Source: Mytilus trossulus
Taxonomy: Eukaryota; Mollusca; Bivalvia; Mytilida; Mytilidae
DNA: 64,000 nucleotides
Direction: 5' to 3'
Assembly (NCBI RefSeq): GCF_036588685.1
Contig: NC_086381.1
Coordinates: 54,807,431 to 54,871,430, forward strand
The first letter of the stretch is position 1; the number at the start of each line of letters is the position of its first letter. Under the pieces are notes generated by a model, which saw only the letters and a program-made list of their open reading frames with translations, was not told the DNA's origin and searched no databases. This document shows, one piece after another, positions 46,651 through 58,345 of the stretch. Position numbers and translations under genes: made by a program.

Positions 46651-47479
46651 GTAAGTCAGTTTATAATTGCGTCCTGTCTCAAATGTGGTTGTTATGTTGT
46701 ATATTCTAAACGTTTTGCTTTGATACATTTGGTAAGTCAAAATATGAGCTGTAGACTACATTTTTGTTGGTGAATGATCAACCTTATGTCCAAGTCCAAT
46801 TAGATAGATACATTCAACAGAGTCACAAAACTGTGCATTTTGTTAGTAAGAGGACGTCGTCTGTTTAGCGCACTTTTTTTGTGAAGGGTAGTGATGTTTA
46901 CTTTCATTCTTCTTAAAAATGTCTTGAATGTTATTTTGATTTCATACGAACTACTCGACGAGCAGAGAGGCACACTTGTTTCGAAGTGTTTTCATAAACA
47001 TACTATATCAATCTTGCTTACACCAAATTATTAATGCAAAATAAGTCTGGATTCTTAGATAATTAAAGATACTAAGTAGATATTTTTATAAATGCTGACT
47101 TAAGAAAAATACCACATGTCTAATTTTGAATTTCGCAGTATTTAAACAATCAAGTTTAAGCTATAACCGTTTTCCCGTCTTGTACATAATATGTAACAAA
47201 ACAAATCGACAAAACTCCTAGCCATTTCTTTAAATAACCAAGAAACTAAATATTTAGTTGAGCTGAACAAATCCCTATTGATTTCCTCGCACTTGTCTGA
47301 TTACATAAGACGCAACTGGGAAATATCAATTTGTTATAATTACAAGGTTAAGCCAACATTACGCTAAGCTGAAGTAAGTCTGATATGTCTGATAATGTTT
47401 CTTAGTGAATATATATATTGGTTAATTATTAAGAAAGAGTTTGTTAGGTAGTAAGATTAATTATTTCGATACAATATAT

Positions 47480-48335
47480 TTCTAACAGAAAGCATTCCGG
47501 TTTAGTACAAATGATGAGAGACAGTTTAATAGTGTACCCCCGAACTGGCAAAGTGTTTTGTTTGTACTAACAATTTGAATTAAAATGAACTTGAAATTTT
47601 AGTTTGTCTTTCTACAGTGCAATATTTCAAACATTTTTGGAATTTCTATTTATCATATAAATAAGCTGATTTAAATTGACATCATACAAGAAGGCACATC
47701 ATGCAGCGTCACATTCGTGATTTACTTGAATCGCTACAATATTGTCTAGGAAACTATTGACACCGTCAAAGTTCAATCAAGATAAGCTACGTTTTGCGTT
47801 GACTTGTGAATGTGTATAAACATATTATACATATGTATTTTATTCCAGTTGTCTTAAACATATTTTCTCGATTGTGAAATCGAGCGAAACGACAGATGCA
47901 AGCCTCGGATTTTGTGTCGTGTTGGTTAACATATAGTTTTCAAATAATTCGCAGTTATCAATAGGTGATAACTTGCAGTTCAATTGTTGGCTACGGTTGT
48001 TTTGTACTGCGGACTCTGACTACTCTATACTATTTCTTTCTTTTTTTCGTTTTGTCTATCTTTAGATAAGTACGATGCAAACACAAACAATGTAAAGCAG
48101 AATGTATGATTTACATAAATGAAACAGGTACTAATTAGTACACGTAATCTATATTTGGATTATAGGTATATTTCCGATCAACCGAATATTTGCATTACAC
48201 AAATCAATTACAAAAAAATATATAAAGTGAATTCCTACCCTACACATAGGAGTTTAAGGATAGTCAAACATCAGACCTATATATTTAAAACAAAATAAGT
48301 TTCAAAATGTGAAGTTGAAATCATCTCTTCGTAAA
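47480..48335. other. No gene seen
   Basis: AT-rich, no exon or repeat recognised. Confidence 0.5.
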
Positions 48336-48339
48336 TGTT

Positions 48340-48715
48340 TGGACGCCATCACGAGTTTGGAATAACCGTTTCACAAATGATATCGGATATGTTCTTTACG
48401 TCGTAACTACAATCCCCGCCACTTTCATGAATGTGACCTACTGAATTAGACTTTTTACCGGATTTGTTATCACATAAAGAACAAGAAGGGTGTCACATTT
48501 GAAGCAGGATCTGCTTACCCTTCCGGACCAACTGAGATCACCCCTAGTTTTTTGGTGGGGTTCATGTTGTTTATTCTTTAGTTTCCTATGTTGTGTCATG
48601 TGTACTATTGTTTGTCTGTTTGTCTTTTTTCATTTTTATACATGGCGTTGTCAGATTATTTTAGATTTATGAGTAGGAATGTCCCTTTGGTATCTTTCGT
48701 CCCTCTTTTGTAATT
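48340..48715 (+). repeat. Near-complete dispersed mussel repeat
   Basis: The sequence from 'gagtttggaataaccgtttc' to 'ggtatctttcgtccctcttt' is recalled as one of the commonest mussel repeats. An inverted piece lies at 56155-56330 and the 3' end recurs at 58300-58340. The 60-codon frame inside is not a gene. Confidence 0.75.
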
Positions 48716-48719
48716 TTTG

Positions 48720-51700
48720 AGAGAAATTACATGAATCAAATAATAATGATATTGTAAAACTTGCAAAATAATTATGTCAGACCTTCTATTTTATAAACTT
48801 ACACTGCATGAAATGATTAGTTTAAGGAATCATTAAACTACTTGAAAACTAGTTGTAAGTTCCGAGTTTATTATTTTCCTGGTAGTTTATTGGTCAAGTA
48901 AACGCAATATTTAATAGTAGTTTACAAATAGTTTACTGGGTGCAGTAAGTTCTCGAATCGACACCTGATTTACTGTCCAGTATTTTTCAAATTTATTGAA
49001 GTTTAATAGACATACAACTTCAAATTTAATGTAGAGGATACCTGTATAACATGATTTACTACACATTAAAGTCAAAGATATTCCAAACAGAAAGCTGTTT
49101 ACTGTGGTTTTAATTCTGATTAAACATCGAGTTGTAAATTTAATACGACAATAAACTTTCATTTAATGCAAATTGAAATCAGATTCAACTCCATCTTTAA
49201 AGATTTAATGTGTGATATAACTAGATTTACTTCAAATTGAAACTCATTTTGACTCCATATGCTATAAACAAATGTGTGTATTATTCGTGTTTGTTGCACT
49301 AAATATATGCCAATTGATCTGCAAATGCACTACAGAAAACAGTTTTCATCAATATATCACCAATAACAGTTCTTACAAACTCTATCATAATGCATGACAT
49401 ATTTGTTTATGCAAAAATTCGCCAGTATTACAAATGAAGCCATAATTGTGCACCCTAAGTTGCCTCAATCAATAATTCGAATCAAAGACTCATGACTGCC
49501 TCAAAATATGAGATAATTACAATGAGAGAAACAAGCTGTCTGTAATGGAGAATTTGCCTGACTAAAGCGAAAACCTGAATAAAAAAAACAATTGTATAAC
49601 GTATTAACTAACTTTATTCTTTATTTTCAATTTACAAATACATGACATATGAAAGAACTAACATTCCTTTCTATAATAATTTGAAAACAAGAACAATATC
49701 TGCATACATATTGAATTATACAACTCTAATTTTGAGCATTTTTGATTTTTTTTTTGTTATACTGAGCTGTTTTAAGGAACAATAAAACATACATAAAACA
49801 TAACCTTTAAATATAATAAATATTACGATATTTGAAGAATCCTATTGTTGTGGTCTGGGAACAGTATATGTAACATATATATTTTCCTGTTGTGATGGAT
49901 TCCATTTTATGACCTAATTGATCCTAATTTTAAACTAACAATTGTTTTAATAGAAAGAGTTAGTTCCCTTTGAATACAAAAGTTTGAGATGAATAATGAA
50001 ATCCAACGTAATTTGGAGGGTTTAAAAAGCACCCAATTATATGCAACCGGTTACCCCGTTCTTATAAAAATAATAATTATACAAAAATTATCATACTGAA
50101 TTTTTTTATAAGAATCTTAATAATTATGAACGTATTTATAAAACTTTAAGTTAAAACAAAACTTTCTAAATATCCCGCTGCTGTACCGTTTTTATATTTA
50201 ATTTCATTACAACACCCGATATCCAAAAGTGAATGTTGTTTATTCTCTTCTTTTGATTTATTTTGATTTTTTGTAATTGCTAATTATTTCACTCTTTTTT
50301 TTTATCTTGTATATATTTATTCAACTTCATCATCATCATCTCATTTTTACAATATTTACATATGTAATAGAAAACATCAAGTCCTTATACTCTTTGGCTT
50401 CCCCCTTCTTACTCTATCATTCATTTTTTTTTCTTTTTGTTTCTTTCTTTTTTTCCTCCTTTTTCCCTCTTTTATATATAATCTTACACACGGTTAAAAT
50501 ATTATCTCTGAGAATTGTCAGACAAATATATAGTTATTAAACATATTAAATCTAATATCTAAAGCAAATATTTTCCATAATTGTAAAAAAGTCTCTTTTA
50601 AAAGTCAAAGATTCACATTACGCATATACGGCTAATTATTTCACTCTTAATCTTTACATATATATATTCAAAATATCCATCTTATCACTTTTCAACTGAC
50701 ATAACTTGTAAACTAATAAGTGTAAATCATTCGTTTAAATATGAGTTTGTAACGTTTAAATAAGTTTACAACTAAAGCAAAATTCTGTTCATCTATGTCT
50801 GCACTTTAAACATACCTTCATTTTCCTTCGTATTAAACTTTAAAAAAAATCTTCATTTTTTTAAAGATACGAAAAATGTTCTTATTCTAACAAGAGTTGT
50901 TTCCCTTTCATTGTTCAATTGGTATAACGAATCCCATAATATTATAAGTCCCTAGTTACGTACGTGTGTATGTGTTTAAAATATTATATTTGATTATGCT
51001 TGCTTGGACACCAATGAGCAAAATACACAATGAAGAGTTTCACAAAGACAAGGATTTTTAATGTAAAACCAGCTGTTGTCTACATGCATTGTATAATTGC
51101 TTACATCAGGATAGCAGATTCACTTTTATTACTACTACATGGCTATTTCATATATTGTATAATCACACACAAAAGAAACATTAAAACATATTGAAATTTA
51201 ATTTATCCGAAGTTTCTCACTATTTCGAAGAATTTCCATTTTGTCTTAAACAATTTACTACTGTGTGTGTGCAAATAAAATAAACTACTTGTTTACGCAG
51301 GAGCACATCATATATTGAACAAAAACAACGGAGAAAATTCAATAAAATAATCATTGTTTACATATATTTTCCGTGATGTTAGGTTTCAAATCAAAAAGGT
51401 TATAATTTTGTTTTGCCAATGACATGTTATTTATAATTTTGCTTATTACTACAGTATTGTTGTTTCAAGAAGCACTTTTAATTAACTATTTGTATCAAAA
51501 CATCCTCCTACGACCCGCTTGTTGTTGTTGAAGACGGTATGCTGACATGAGGGTGTATTTTTTGTATAATTGTTCGCATCCATTTCATTTCGTGAAGACT
51601 GAAATATGTTAACATAATAATTGAAAATTACCAGCGATTTTCTTTGTTTTTGTAGCTTTGGACATTTAATTATGTAAAAATTAATAACAATTACATGTAG

Positions 51701-51740
51701 CAATTACTGCATACCTAAACAATATACAGTTTAATCAATG
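48720..51740. other. No gene seen
   Basis: About 3 kb of AT-rich sequence without supported exons. It contains pyrimidine-rich runs (50390-50475) that create a spurious 87-codon hydrophobic frame. Confidence 0.5.
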
Positions 51741-52632
51741 ATTTTTACTATCTAAACACCCATTCATGTCCTGGCACGACTTCTGGTTTTTTCCTTAAAG
51801 AAACTGCCCCAATCTTTCGAATATTATTCTGCCGTCTGCTTCTCTTGCTCAGTTTATTTTCGTGTTTCTGGTCTAGGTTTTTTGACTAATTTGTCAAAGT
51901 AGTCAGACCTCCAAGGCAGAAGTGTGACGATAAACGACCCTTCGTCTCAGTTCTGAATCGGTTTGTTCAGAAGACATATACTGTATCTCCATACTTTGCA
52001 TACTAGTAACTGTTTCTTTTTGTTCTTTTGGCATGCTGGATTTTTCTTTTAATGCCTTTTTTCTGTTGTTTAATTTCTAAAAAACGAATTAAGCTCTAAT
52101 CAAAATTCCTTTAATTTCATTTTGAATACATACAACTTGAATAGATTCTATATATGCCTCAATAACTCTCCTTCAATAAAGACATTATTATTTTCGTTAT
52201 TTCTATAAACAATAACGTCCAGCAAAAAGCAATCTATTTTTTTTTTGTATGTAATAACACCTAATATAAGAAAGCCAGATTTTGATTGGTTGGTAGCCAG
52301 TGTATTTTTCGCATATTCTAATATTTTTCCTCATTTCAAACGAATTCGCCTGTTTTTCATCACTACCGGTGAATTTGCCTGAAATACCATGGTATTTGTC
52401 ATTTTGGATATTCCTTTTTCCCCCTCTCGAGCATCCTTCCTAAAAAAAACTTAGATATGACGTTACATAAAAAAGCGAGCTAACGCGTATTAGTACAAGT
52501 CATGTATAATTACCACAGTTTTATGATAATTTCCTCTTAGCCTCAAAATTGTGCATAAAAATGTTAATGAATTGTAGCCCGCAAGTTAAAAAAAATCAAA
52601 GAGTTTCATTCCAAACTATACGGTGTAATTAA

Positions 52633-52774
52633 ACAGATATATCATGTTATGAAGGGGTATTTGTGAAAAATACCAGTCTTGGGACAGATTTTTTTCGCCT
52701 AGCGACTCGGGAAATTTCACAGTCCCTTGACTGGTATTTTCTGCAAATACCCCTCCATAACATGATATATCTGT
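52633..52774. mobile_element. Foldback element in intron 3
   Basis: Arms of about 55 bp (ACAGATATATCATGTTATG...) are inverted repeats around a centre containing 'cgcctagcgactcggg'. It lies in the last intron of the four-exon gene. The overlapping ORFs on both strands are products of the palindrome. Confidence 0.75.
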
Positions 52775-53898
52775 CCAAAAGCACCTGCGAAATGATGCAA
52801 CTTCTAGTATGCGATCCTATATCTGACACCATAAGAAATAGTCGACATTGTATTGTAGCGTTACGGCCTCACCCCCTATGTATTTTACTAACCCTCTATG
52901 GATCCGTAGGGGATCAGTAGCGAACCATATGACTTATAATAGAAAATGAATTAAGTTAAAAGGGGTCCCTAATCATTGTTAATTTGGAGTGATATAAGTA
53001 TATAATAACAAATGAAGCTCCACTCTAAATCCGTTGACTGTTATAATAGACTGTATATGCAGTTTGCCGAAAATTAAAATTGATGTATCAGAAATCTATA
53101 TACCACTGCTTTTTTTTTTGGAACTAATACAGATTAAAGTAATCCAAGAATCAGGGTTTTTTCCAAATTGTTTACCATATTAAAAAAACAGTTCTTACTC
53201 TTTTCAATCTGCTGTACACAGCCATTTTCTTGTTATGTTCTTCTTGTTTACCAGTCTCTTCTCTTCGTTTCTTTGCTTTGAACGATTCAAAATTTGTCTT
53301 TATTTCTTCTACAAAACAAAACATCTACTTAATGCAATTCAAAATAATAATTAAACGAACGATTGCTTTTCTCGAATTGAGCCTAAACCGTGTCAATTGG
53401 TAGTCCATTGCAGATTGTTTTGATGTGATATGATCGAAATGAAAATAAATCTACTAAAGTTACATGATATTATGCATTTGCTAGTAAGTGATTCGATAAC
53501 ACTAAAACTTATTTATGGTATGGAAACTATATAGCGTTTCAAAATATTATTGAAAGTTATCAGTACCACAGAACTGCAATTTCGCCAATATTTTAATTAT
53601 TTATTTTTTTTGTACTACAAACCTCTTACAACCCCCCCCACTTTGTCAGGATATTGACCTTTTACGAATTCAATGATGAAATCGGACATCTCCTTATTCT
53701 CTGCAGAATTATATCTGAAAAAAAATCATTTGAAAATTAATCTTACTGAACATTACAGCTGAACAAAGGAGATCATTTCTTAAGCAAGCGTGTAACAAAT
53801 GTCGGTAAAATAATCAATGTGTGCTGAAAAGTAGTTTGAATCTGAATTGAAGTATGATAATTAAATAAAATTAATATATCTTGCAAACTTTTCATTTA

Positions 53899-54604
53899 AC
53901 AGTCAGGGGCATTACTTAAACAAATAACTTTTTAAATTACCTATATAAGTAATGTTGAAAACGAGGCTATTTTACAAATTACTTATATAAGTAACTTTTC
54001 TAAATATTATTTTTATAGGTGACCAATTATACAAATTTTACTAGTTTTAACAAATTTTTACAGTCATCTGGTTATTTTTCCCATGAAATATAAAATATAA
54101 TCTTTCTGAAACACTAATTGCTTTTCTGACGCACTTATCTTTGATATCGACGCTTCTTGGTCAAAGGTTGGTCTCTTGGGACTATTAAAATATCGTTTTC
54201 CTTCAAAATCTTAAAAGTAGACAGATATTAATAGATAGAAACTTATGAGTTAATTAAGACTTGAAGAAATATAATTTGTAACCCAAAACAATTACATATG
54301 TTCCTTAAATAAGTGTTATTACTAATTCTTTCAAAGATGTACAAAATAACTTATTCAAGTAACATTTTTGTCATTATTTTTAAAGTAACCCTTTATGTCT
54401 ATTCTCCTCTCAAATCTTACAAATTTTTAAATTTATGATATAAAATGAAAGATGTAAAAAAAATCATGAAAACGACATTTAGTCCCTACTTCTATTGAAA
54501 TTAAAAATAACTCTATTGAGTAATTTTATATTTTTTTTAAAATCAAAAACTACCTATATAAGTAACTAAAAAAAGTTACTTGTTTAAGTAATGCCCCTGA
54601 CTGT
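53899..54604. mobile_element. PIF/Harbinger-like MITE, 706 bp
   Basis: Terminal inverted repeats of at least 30 bp beginning ACAGTCAGGGGCATTACTT lie at both ends. A 3-bp duplication TTA flanks them (53896-53898; 54605-54607), as for PIF/Harbinger elements. Several internal TTACYTATATAAGTAA near-palindromes are present. There is no transposase. It lies in intron 1 of the four-exon gene. Confidence 0.8.
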
Positions 54605-54999
54605 TTAGAATGACTTAAAAGTTCAGATTTATACTCGAATTAGAGTTATGATAAAAGATTGAAAGTAATTAACTTTATGATCATGTTTTGGTCTAGTTTT
54701 TTATTCAAAAAATTTATTTCAATGTCGTTAATCACAGATAATTGACCATAATCATTTCCGAAAACCGAATTGTTTACTGATAAATGTTGACACATACATA
54801 ACTGATTAATTGCATGTAGATAAACCATGCGGTTTTTTTTAATTTCCAACGGAATTTTAAAATCATTTAATTATAAACATACTTAAGGATATTGCCAGCT
54901 TCGTTCTTTGTTTTCCATATGAAATCCCTTTCAGTCATACCTTGCTGGAAACCACACCATATTTATTGCTGAAAGGGAAAAGATACGCTCTTTTGCATT

Positions 55000-56150
55000 T
55001 GAATGCATTTAATTGCATGCATACAATAAAAACAACTGAGAACTGAACAAATGTATATGTGTAGAAAGTTTCAAATTATACAAAAAGTAAAATATATATA
55101 CATAGAATTTCACGACTTCATTAATATTACGTTATAATAAACACAACAACATGTTTTCAAAGTTAGTAAAATGTCCCAGTTTTTGTACAATTAATACACA
55201 AATTGTAAGCGTGCAATATTCATGCGAATCTTTTGCCGACAACAATCATGCTTAGCTTTGTAATCCGTTGAAAAATAAAAATAAATGACAATTTGCTAAA
55301 AGTATTGAATTTTCATTTCGCAAACATAGTGCATTGTAACAGTTATGTTGCACTACATAAAAATAAAGATTGTATATAAGCTACATGTATCCCTTCCCAC
55401 ATGCACAATGAATAATTACTTACTGCAATTTGTACAGGGACGTTAATCTTTTGGCTTCTTTTTTTTATGCATCTGTTTTTGAGTGTAGCATTTGAATAAA
55501 AATATCCACTTTCTTTTTAACATTACTTTGATTTTCTTGCACTTTTATAGTAGGACGTGTAGAAAAATCCGTTTGTTCGGAACAAAACTCGAGCAGTTCA
55601 ACCCTGATATTTTAAGATGTCTGCACGTTGATTTTATTTACAGTCAGATAATTTATCATTCATATAATTTTGGGTAAATTAAATAAATATTTTCTGTTAA
55701 AAATATCTAATTTTCCGCTTTTCCAAAAACGAGGTTTATGTGTTTCCTATATGAAGTTTGACAGGGGTCGTTTCAACAAAGCGTCTGGTAAAAAAATGTC
55801 TTTAGACACTCTTACAGATTTTGAAATGCTTCTTATAAATAGTTACGATTGTGTTCTGCACAGGGTTGTGGTGTATTGTTTAAATTCAAATCTTTATTAA
55901 ATTTTGTTCATCTAGACCTCTGGAATGATTTTTCAAGTGAATATCTTTGTTAACTCTTTGTGAATTAGTTTTATGCATGAAGCGAATTTTTATTTATCAA
56001 TTGTTTACCAATCTCTTAAACACATTATTTTTACTGAATAAAAGGATGTGTACTTTGATGGGTTTTACATATGATATTAATATATATTTTTAAAAATCTT
56101 CCTTCTCTAATTCCGTCTCAAGTGTCCCTTTGAGTTTAGTATGCAAGGAT
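55000..56150. other. No gene seen
   Basis: AT-rich. Two short frames (55492-55677 and 55670-55900) show no family resemblance and are taken as chance. Confidence 0.45.
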
Positions 56151-56154
56151 TCTA

Positions 56155-56330
56155 GATTCATAAGACAAGAGGCCATGGCAAAAAGTGAAAAAAAAACAAA
56201 CAGAAAAACAATAGTTCACATGACACAACATAGAAATCTAAAGAATAAGCAACACGAACCCCACATAAAAATAGGGTGATCTCAGGTGCTCCGGGAGGGT
56301 AAAAATCGACCCTTCCGAAAATCATACCTT
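56155..56330 (-). repeat. Inverted fragment of the 48340-48715 repeat
   Basis: The reverse complement contains 'ctgagatcaccctat', 'gtggggttcgtgttgc' and 'atgttgtgtcatgtgaacta', the same order as 48535-48610. The 89-codon minus-strand frame is repeat read-through. Confidence 0.7.
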
Positions 56331-56489
56331 TTCGCAGGAAACTCAAAAGTATAAATGAAAGAAGCATTGAACGAAAGAGTAAAAAAAAAAAAACATGCGA
56401 CCAAAGATAAATATCTAAAGATAACAATGACGATAGAATCTCACAAAACGTAAGGCAAGCTATATATGTCTGTTTATGTCTGTCACGTG

Positions 56490-56515
56490 TCTAATAATAA
56501 TAATAATAATTCTTT
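56490..56515. repeat. (TAA)n microsatellite
   Basis: 'taataataataataat' near the start of an AT-rich repeat fragment that continues to about 56815. Confidence 0.7.
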
Positions 56516-57014
56516 ATTTAAAGAGGGTTACACAGTTAGCTATTAAGCTAATCTTTCTTGAGACCCTGTCTTTCTGTGTTGTGATATTACACTATTGTTT
56601 CAGATAAAGTAAGGGGTCTGTACCAATTAAAACGTTTAAACCCCTTGCTTTTGTTTGCACATGACCAAAGTCCGGAATCTGATGTTCTGTTGATATACAG
56701 TTCATAAGTGTTTCTCGTTTCTCGTTTTTTAAATAAATCAAATTTGGTTTGCCATTTGAATGGTTTTACACTAGTTATTTTTTATAGCTTGCTGTTCGAT
56801 GTGAGCCAAAACAAATACAGAAAATAATATATATATATATACATGTATATCAAATTCAATGTCATAGGCAAACAAGAAACACAATCTTATAATTTTGAAT
56901 TGTTAAGACTGAAATATGAAGACATAAGTATTATTTAACTTATTCAGGAAAATACACAAGCAATGTAAGCATGACCCCCTGCCGTATATTGAAATATTTT
57001 TTCCTACGTTTGTA

Positions 57015-57370
57015 TGCCCCACCTACGATAAAAGAGAGACATTATATTTTCTGGTCTGTACGTCCGTCCGTTCGTCCGTCCGTCTGTACCGGTCAAGGTT
57101 AATTTTTTTTGGTCAATGTAGTTTTAAATTTGATGAAGTTGAAGTTCAATGAACTTGACACTTAGTACTCATGTTCCCTGTAATATGATCGTTCTAATCT
57201 TTATGCCAAATTAAAGTTTTGACCCCAATAACGGTCCACTAAACATAGAAATGATAGTGCGAAGTTTAAGTTAAAGTTTTTGGTTAGGGTAGTTTTTGAT
57301 GAAGTTGAAGTCCAGTCAACTTGAAACGTCCAATGATATTATCTTTCTAATTTGAAGGGCAAAAAGATCA
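57015..57370 (+). repeat. Bivalve dispersed repeat (gtccgtccg type)
   Basis: 'ccccacctacgata', 'cgtccgtccgttcgtccgtc', then two diverged units of 'gatgaagttgaagtccagtc' separated by about 150 bp. I recall this as a widespread bivalve repeat. Confidence 0.7.
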
Positions 57371-57684
57371 ATAATTTTCAACCAATGATATAAAATAAAA
57401 GATTAATGAGAACTATGTAAGTTCTAAAAGAATATGTAGATAAAGAATCTAGTATAATATGGGTTTTTAATTAAATACTAATGCATTTTAATGCATATAA
57501 ATAGGTGTCCTACGGTTAGGACGATCAATGCGATAGATCAAGTTAGACAAAGACATGTCATAAGATAGTCTTAGAACACGTAATTATCCGGCCTAAGATA
57601 GCTTCGGGAACACCACCAATAATTGCCATTAAAAACTTATTCTCGAAGAAGGTGTATTTACTCAACGAAGAACACAATATAAAA

Positions 57685-57990
57685 ATAAGGATATGTGGTA
57701 TTCCTATCAATGAGACAGCTATCCACCAAAGTTCATATGAAGAGGATTTAAGCAATTATAAGCAATTGCACGGCCTTTAACAATGACAATAAACAATACC
57801 GTATAAATAGTCGGCAATAAAAGACCCCGACAACACAGGCACTTGTCTCAGAAAAAAAAATCCTATATACGTTAATATAACAGATATACATAGGAATATT
57901 TTTTTCTGAGACAAGTGCCTGTGCCCGACAAGCTAACATTACCATTGTCTATCAACAGTTCACAATATTTATTGAAAGAAACGATTAATT
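57685..57990 (+). repeat. Dispersed repeat, GAGACAACTCTCC family, interrupted
   Basis: It carries 'gatatgtggtattcctatca', 'atgagacagctatccacc' and the 'cggcctttaac' and 'aaagaccccgacaa' blocks. It is interrupted by a 90-bp element at 57834-57923. Confidence 0.7.
57834..57923. mobile_element. 90-bp hAT-like MITE
   Basis: The terminal inverted repeat CACAGGCACTTGTCTCAGAA (extending through an A run) is perfect at both ends. An 8-bp duplication CCCGACAA flanks it (57826-57833; 57924-57931). The 8-bp size and the CA start fit the hAT superfamily. Such a small element is a palindrome with a ~40-base centre. Confidence 0.85.
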
Positions 57991-58115
57991 CACATCAAAT
58001 AACAATACGTATATAACAATAAGTGTTGTGCTTCCAAGAAATGAACTAAAATTGTGCCGGCTCCTAAAGGATATGCAGATCATGCTTCATAAATGGCAAC
58101 CGTCATGTTGATCAT

Positions 58116-58205
58116 TTATGAACAAATTTGATAAGAAGTTTCATTCCTAGATGTAACGTTCAAGGCAAACAGGACGATCAAAACATGCAATACTCTAAGG
58201 AACAT
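58116..58205 (-). CDS. Possible signal-peptide exon, 29 codons
   Basis: ATG at 58205 gives MFLRVLHVLIVLFALNVTS, a good signal peptide, then ten residues and TAA. An acceptor-like TATTTATTTCACAG ends 15 bases upstream of the ATG. A putative 5' exon upstream (acceptor TTTCTGACAG, donor GTAAGA, near 58517-58474) could precede it. No cysteine-rich second exon was found downstream. It could be a remnant of a secreted-peptide gene or chance. Confidence 0.22.
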   Translation of the reverse strand: MFLRVLHVLIVLFALNVTSRNETSYQICS

Positions 58206-58289
58206 ATTGCTGGTTATCTGTGAAATAAATATTACTGAATTGTAACCAACACGAGATTGGTTCGTAGCAGCTCAGATTGTCATATTATT

Positions 58290-58345
58290 TTCGATCTATA
58301 AGTTTGACGGTCCCTTTGGTATCTTTTGTCCCTCTTTTCGAAAGG
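58290..58345 (+). repeat. 3' end fragment of the 48340-48715 repeat
   Basis: 'gacggtccctttggtatctt' followed by 'tgtccctctttt' matches the right end of the repeat. Confidence 0.7.

Larger units (their letters stand above)
43360..47470 (+). repeat. Four tandem exon-like blocks
   Basis: Four diverged blocks lie at about 43360-43710, 44880-45215, 45890-46200 and 47160-47470. Each reads, in order: 'gcacagtttcttct'-like, 'ctattgattt..tc', 'gtctgattacataa.ttgcaa', 'aatcaattat...caaggtcga.c', 'acattgctctaag', 'tcgatatgtctg', and then 'gtaagg', 'gtaaat' or 'gtatgt' in three of four copies (ataatg in the last). The conserved block ending at a GT donor looks like a promoter plus 5' exon duplicated four times. 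No downstream coding exon could be assigned. Confidence 0.55.
51748..54938 (-). pseudogene. Four-exon gene of an unnamed invertebrate family, frameshifted
   Basis: Exon 1 (54938-54883) starts MTERDFIWKTKNEAGNIL and ends AA|GTATGT. Exon 2 (53714-53630) follows TTTTTTTTCAG and its first base completes the split codon (YNSAENKEMSDFIIEF...); it ends at GTAAGA just after a G8 run. Exon 3 (53308-53199) follows TTTTGTAG and is basic and charged (FKAKKRREETGKQEE), ending at GTAAGA. Exon 4 (52076-51748) follows TTTTTTAG in phase 0 (KLNNRKKALKEKS), then MSSEQTDSE, PWRS-like WRSDYFDKLV and GHEWVF before TAG. I recall a family of hypothetical invertebrate proteins with MSSE...WRS...LD near the C-terminus; function unknown, perhaps nucleic-acid binding given the basic runs. 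Exon 4 has two frameshifts (near 51910 and 51880), and the exon 2/3 phase fits only if the G run had one more base. Either a recent pseudogene or base-call errors. Confidence 0.65.

Noticed and set aside
50277-50540. 87-codon hydrophobic ORF
   Set aside because: It is produced by long T/C runs (ttctttttgtttctttc) and is low-complexity.
52647-52920. ORFs on both strands around 52.7 kb
   Set aside because: They are created by the foldback palindrome in an intron.
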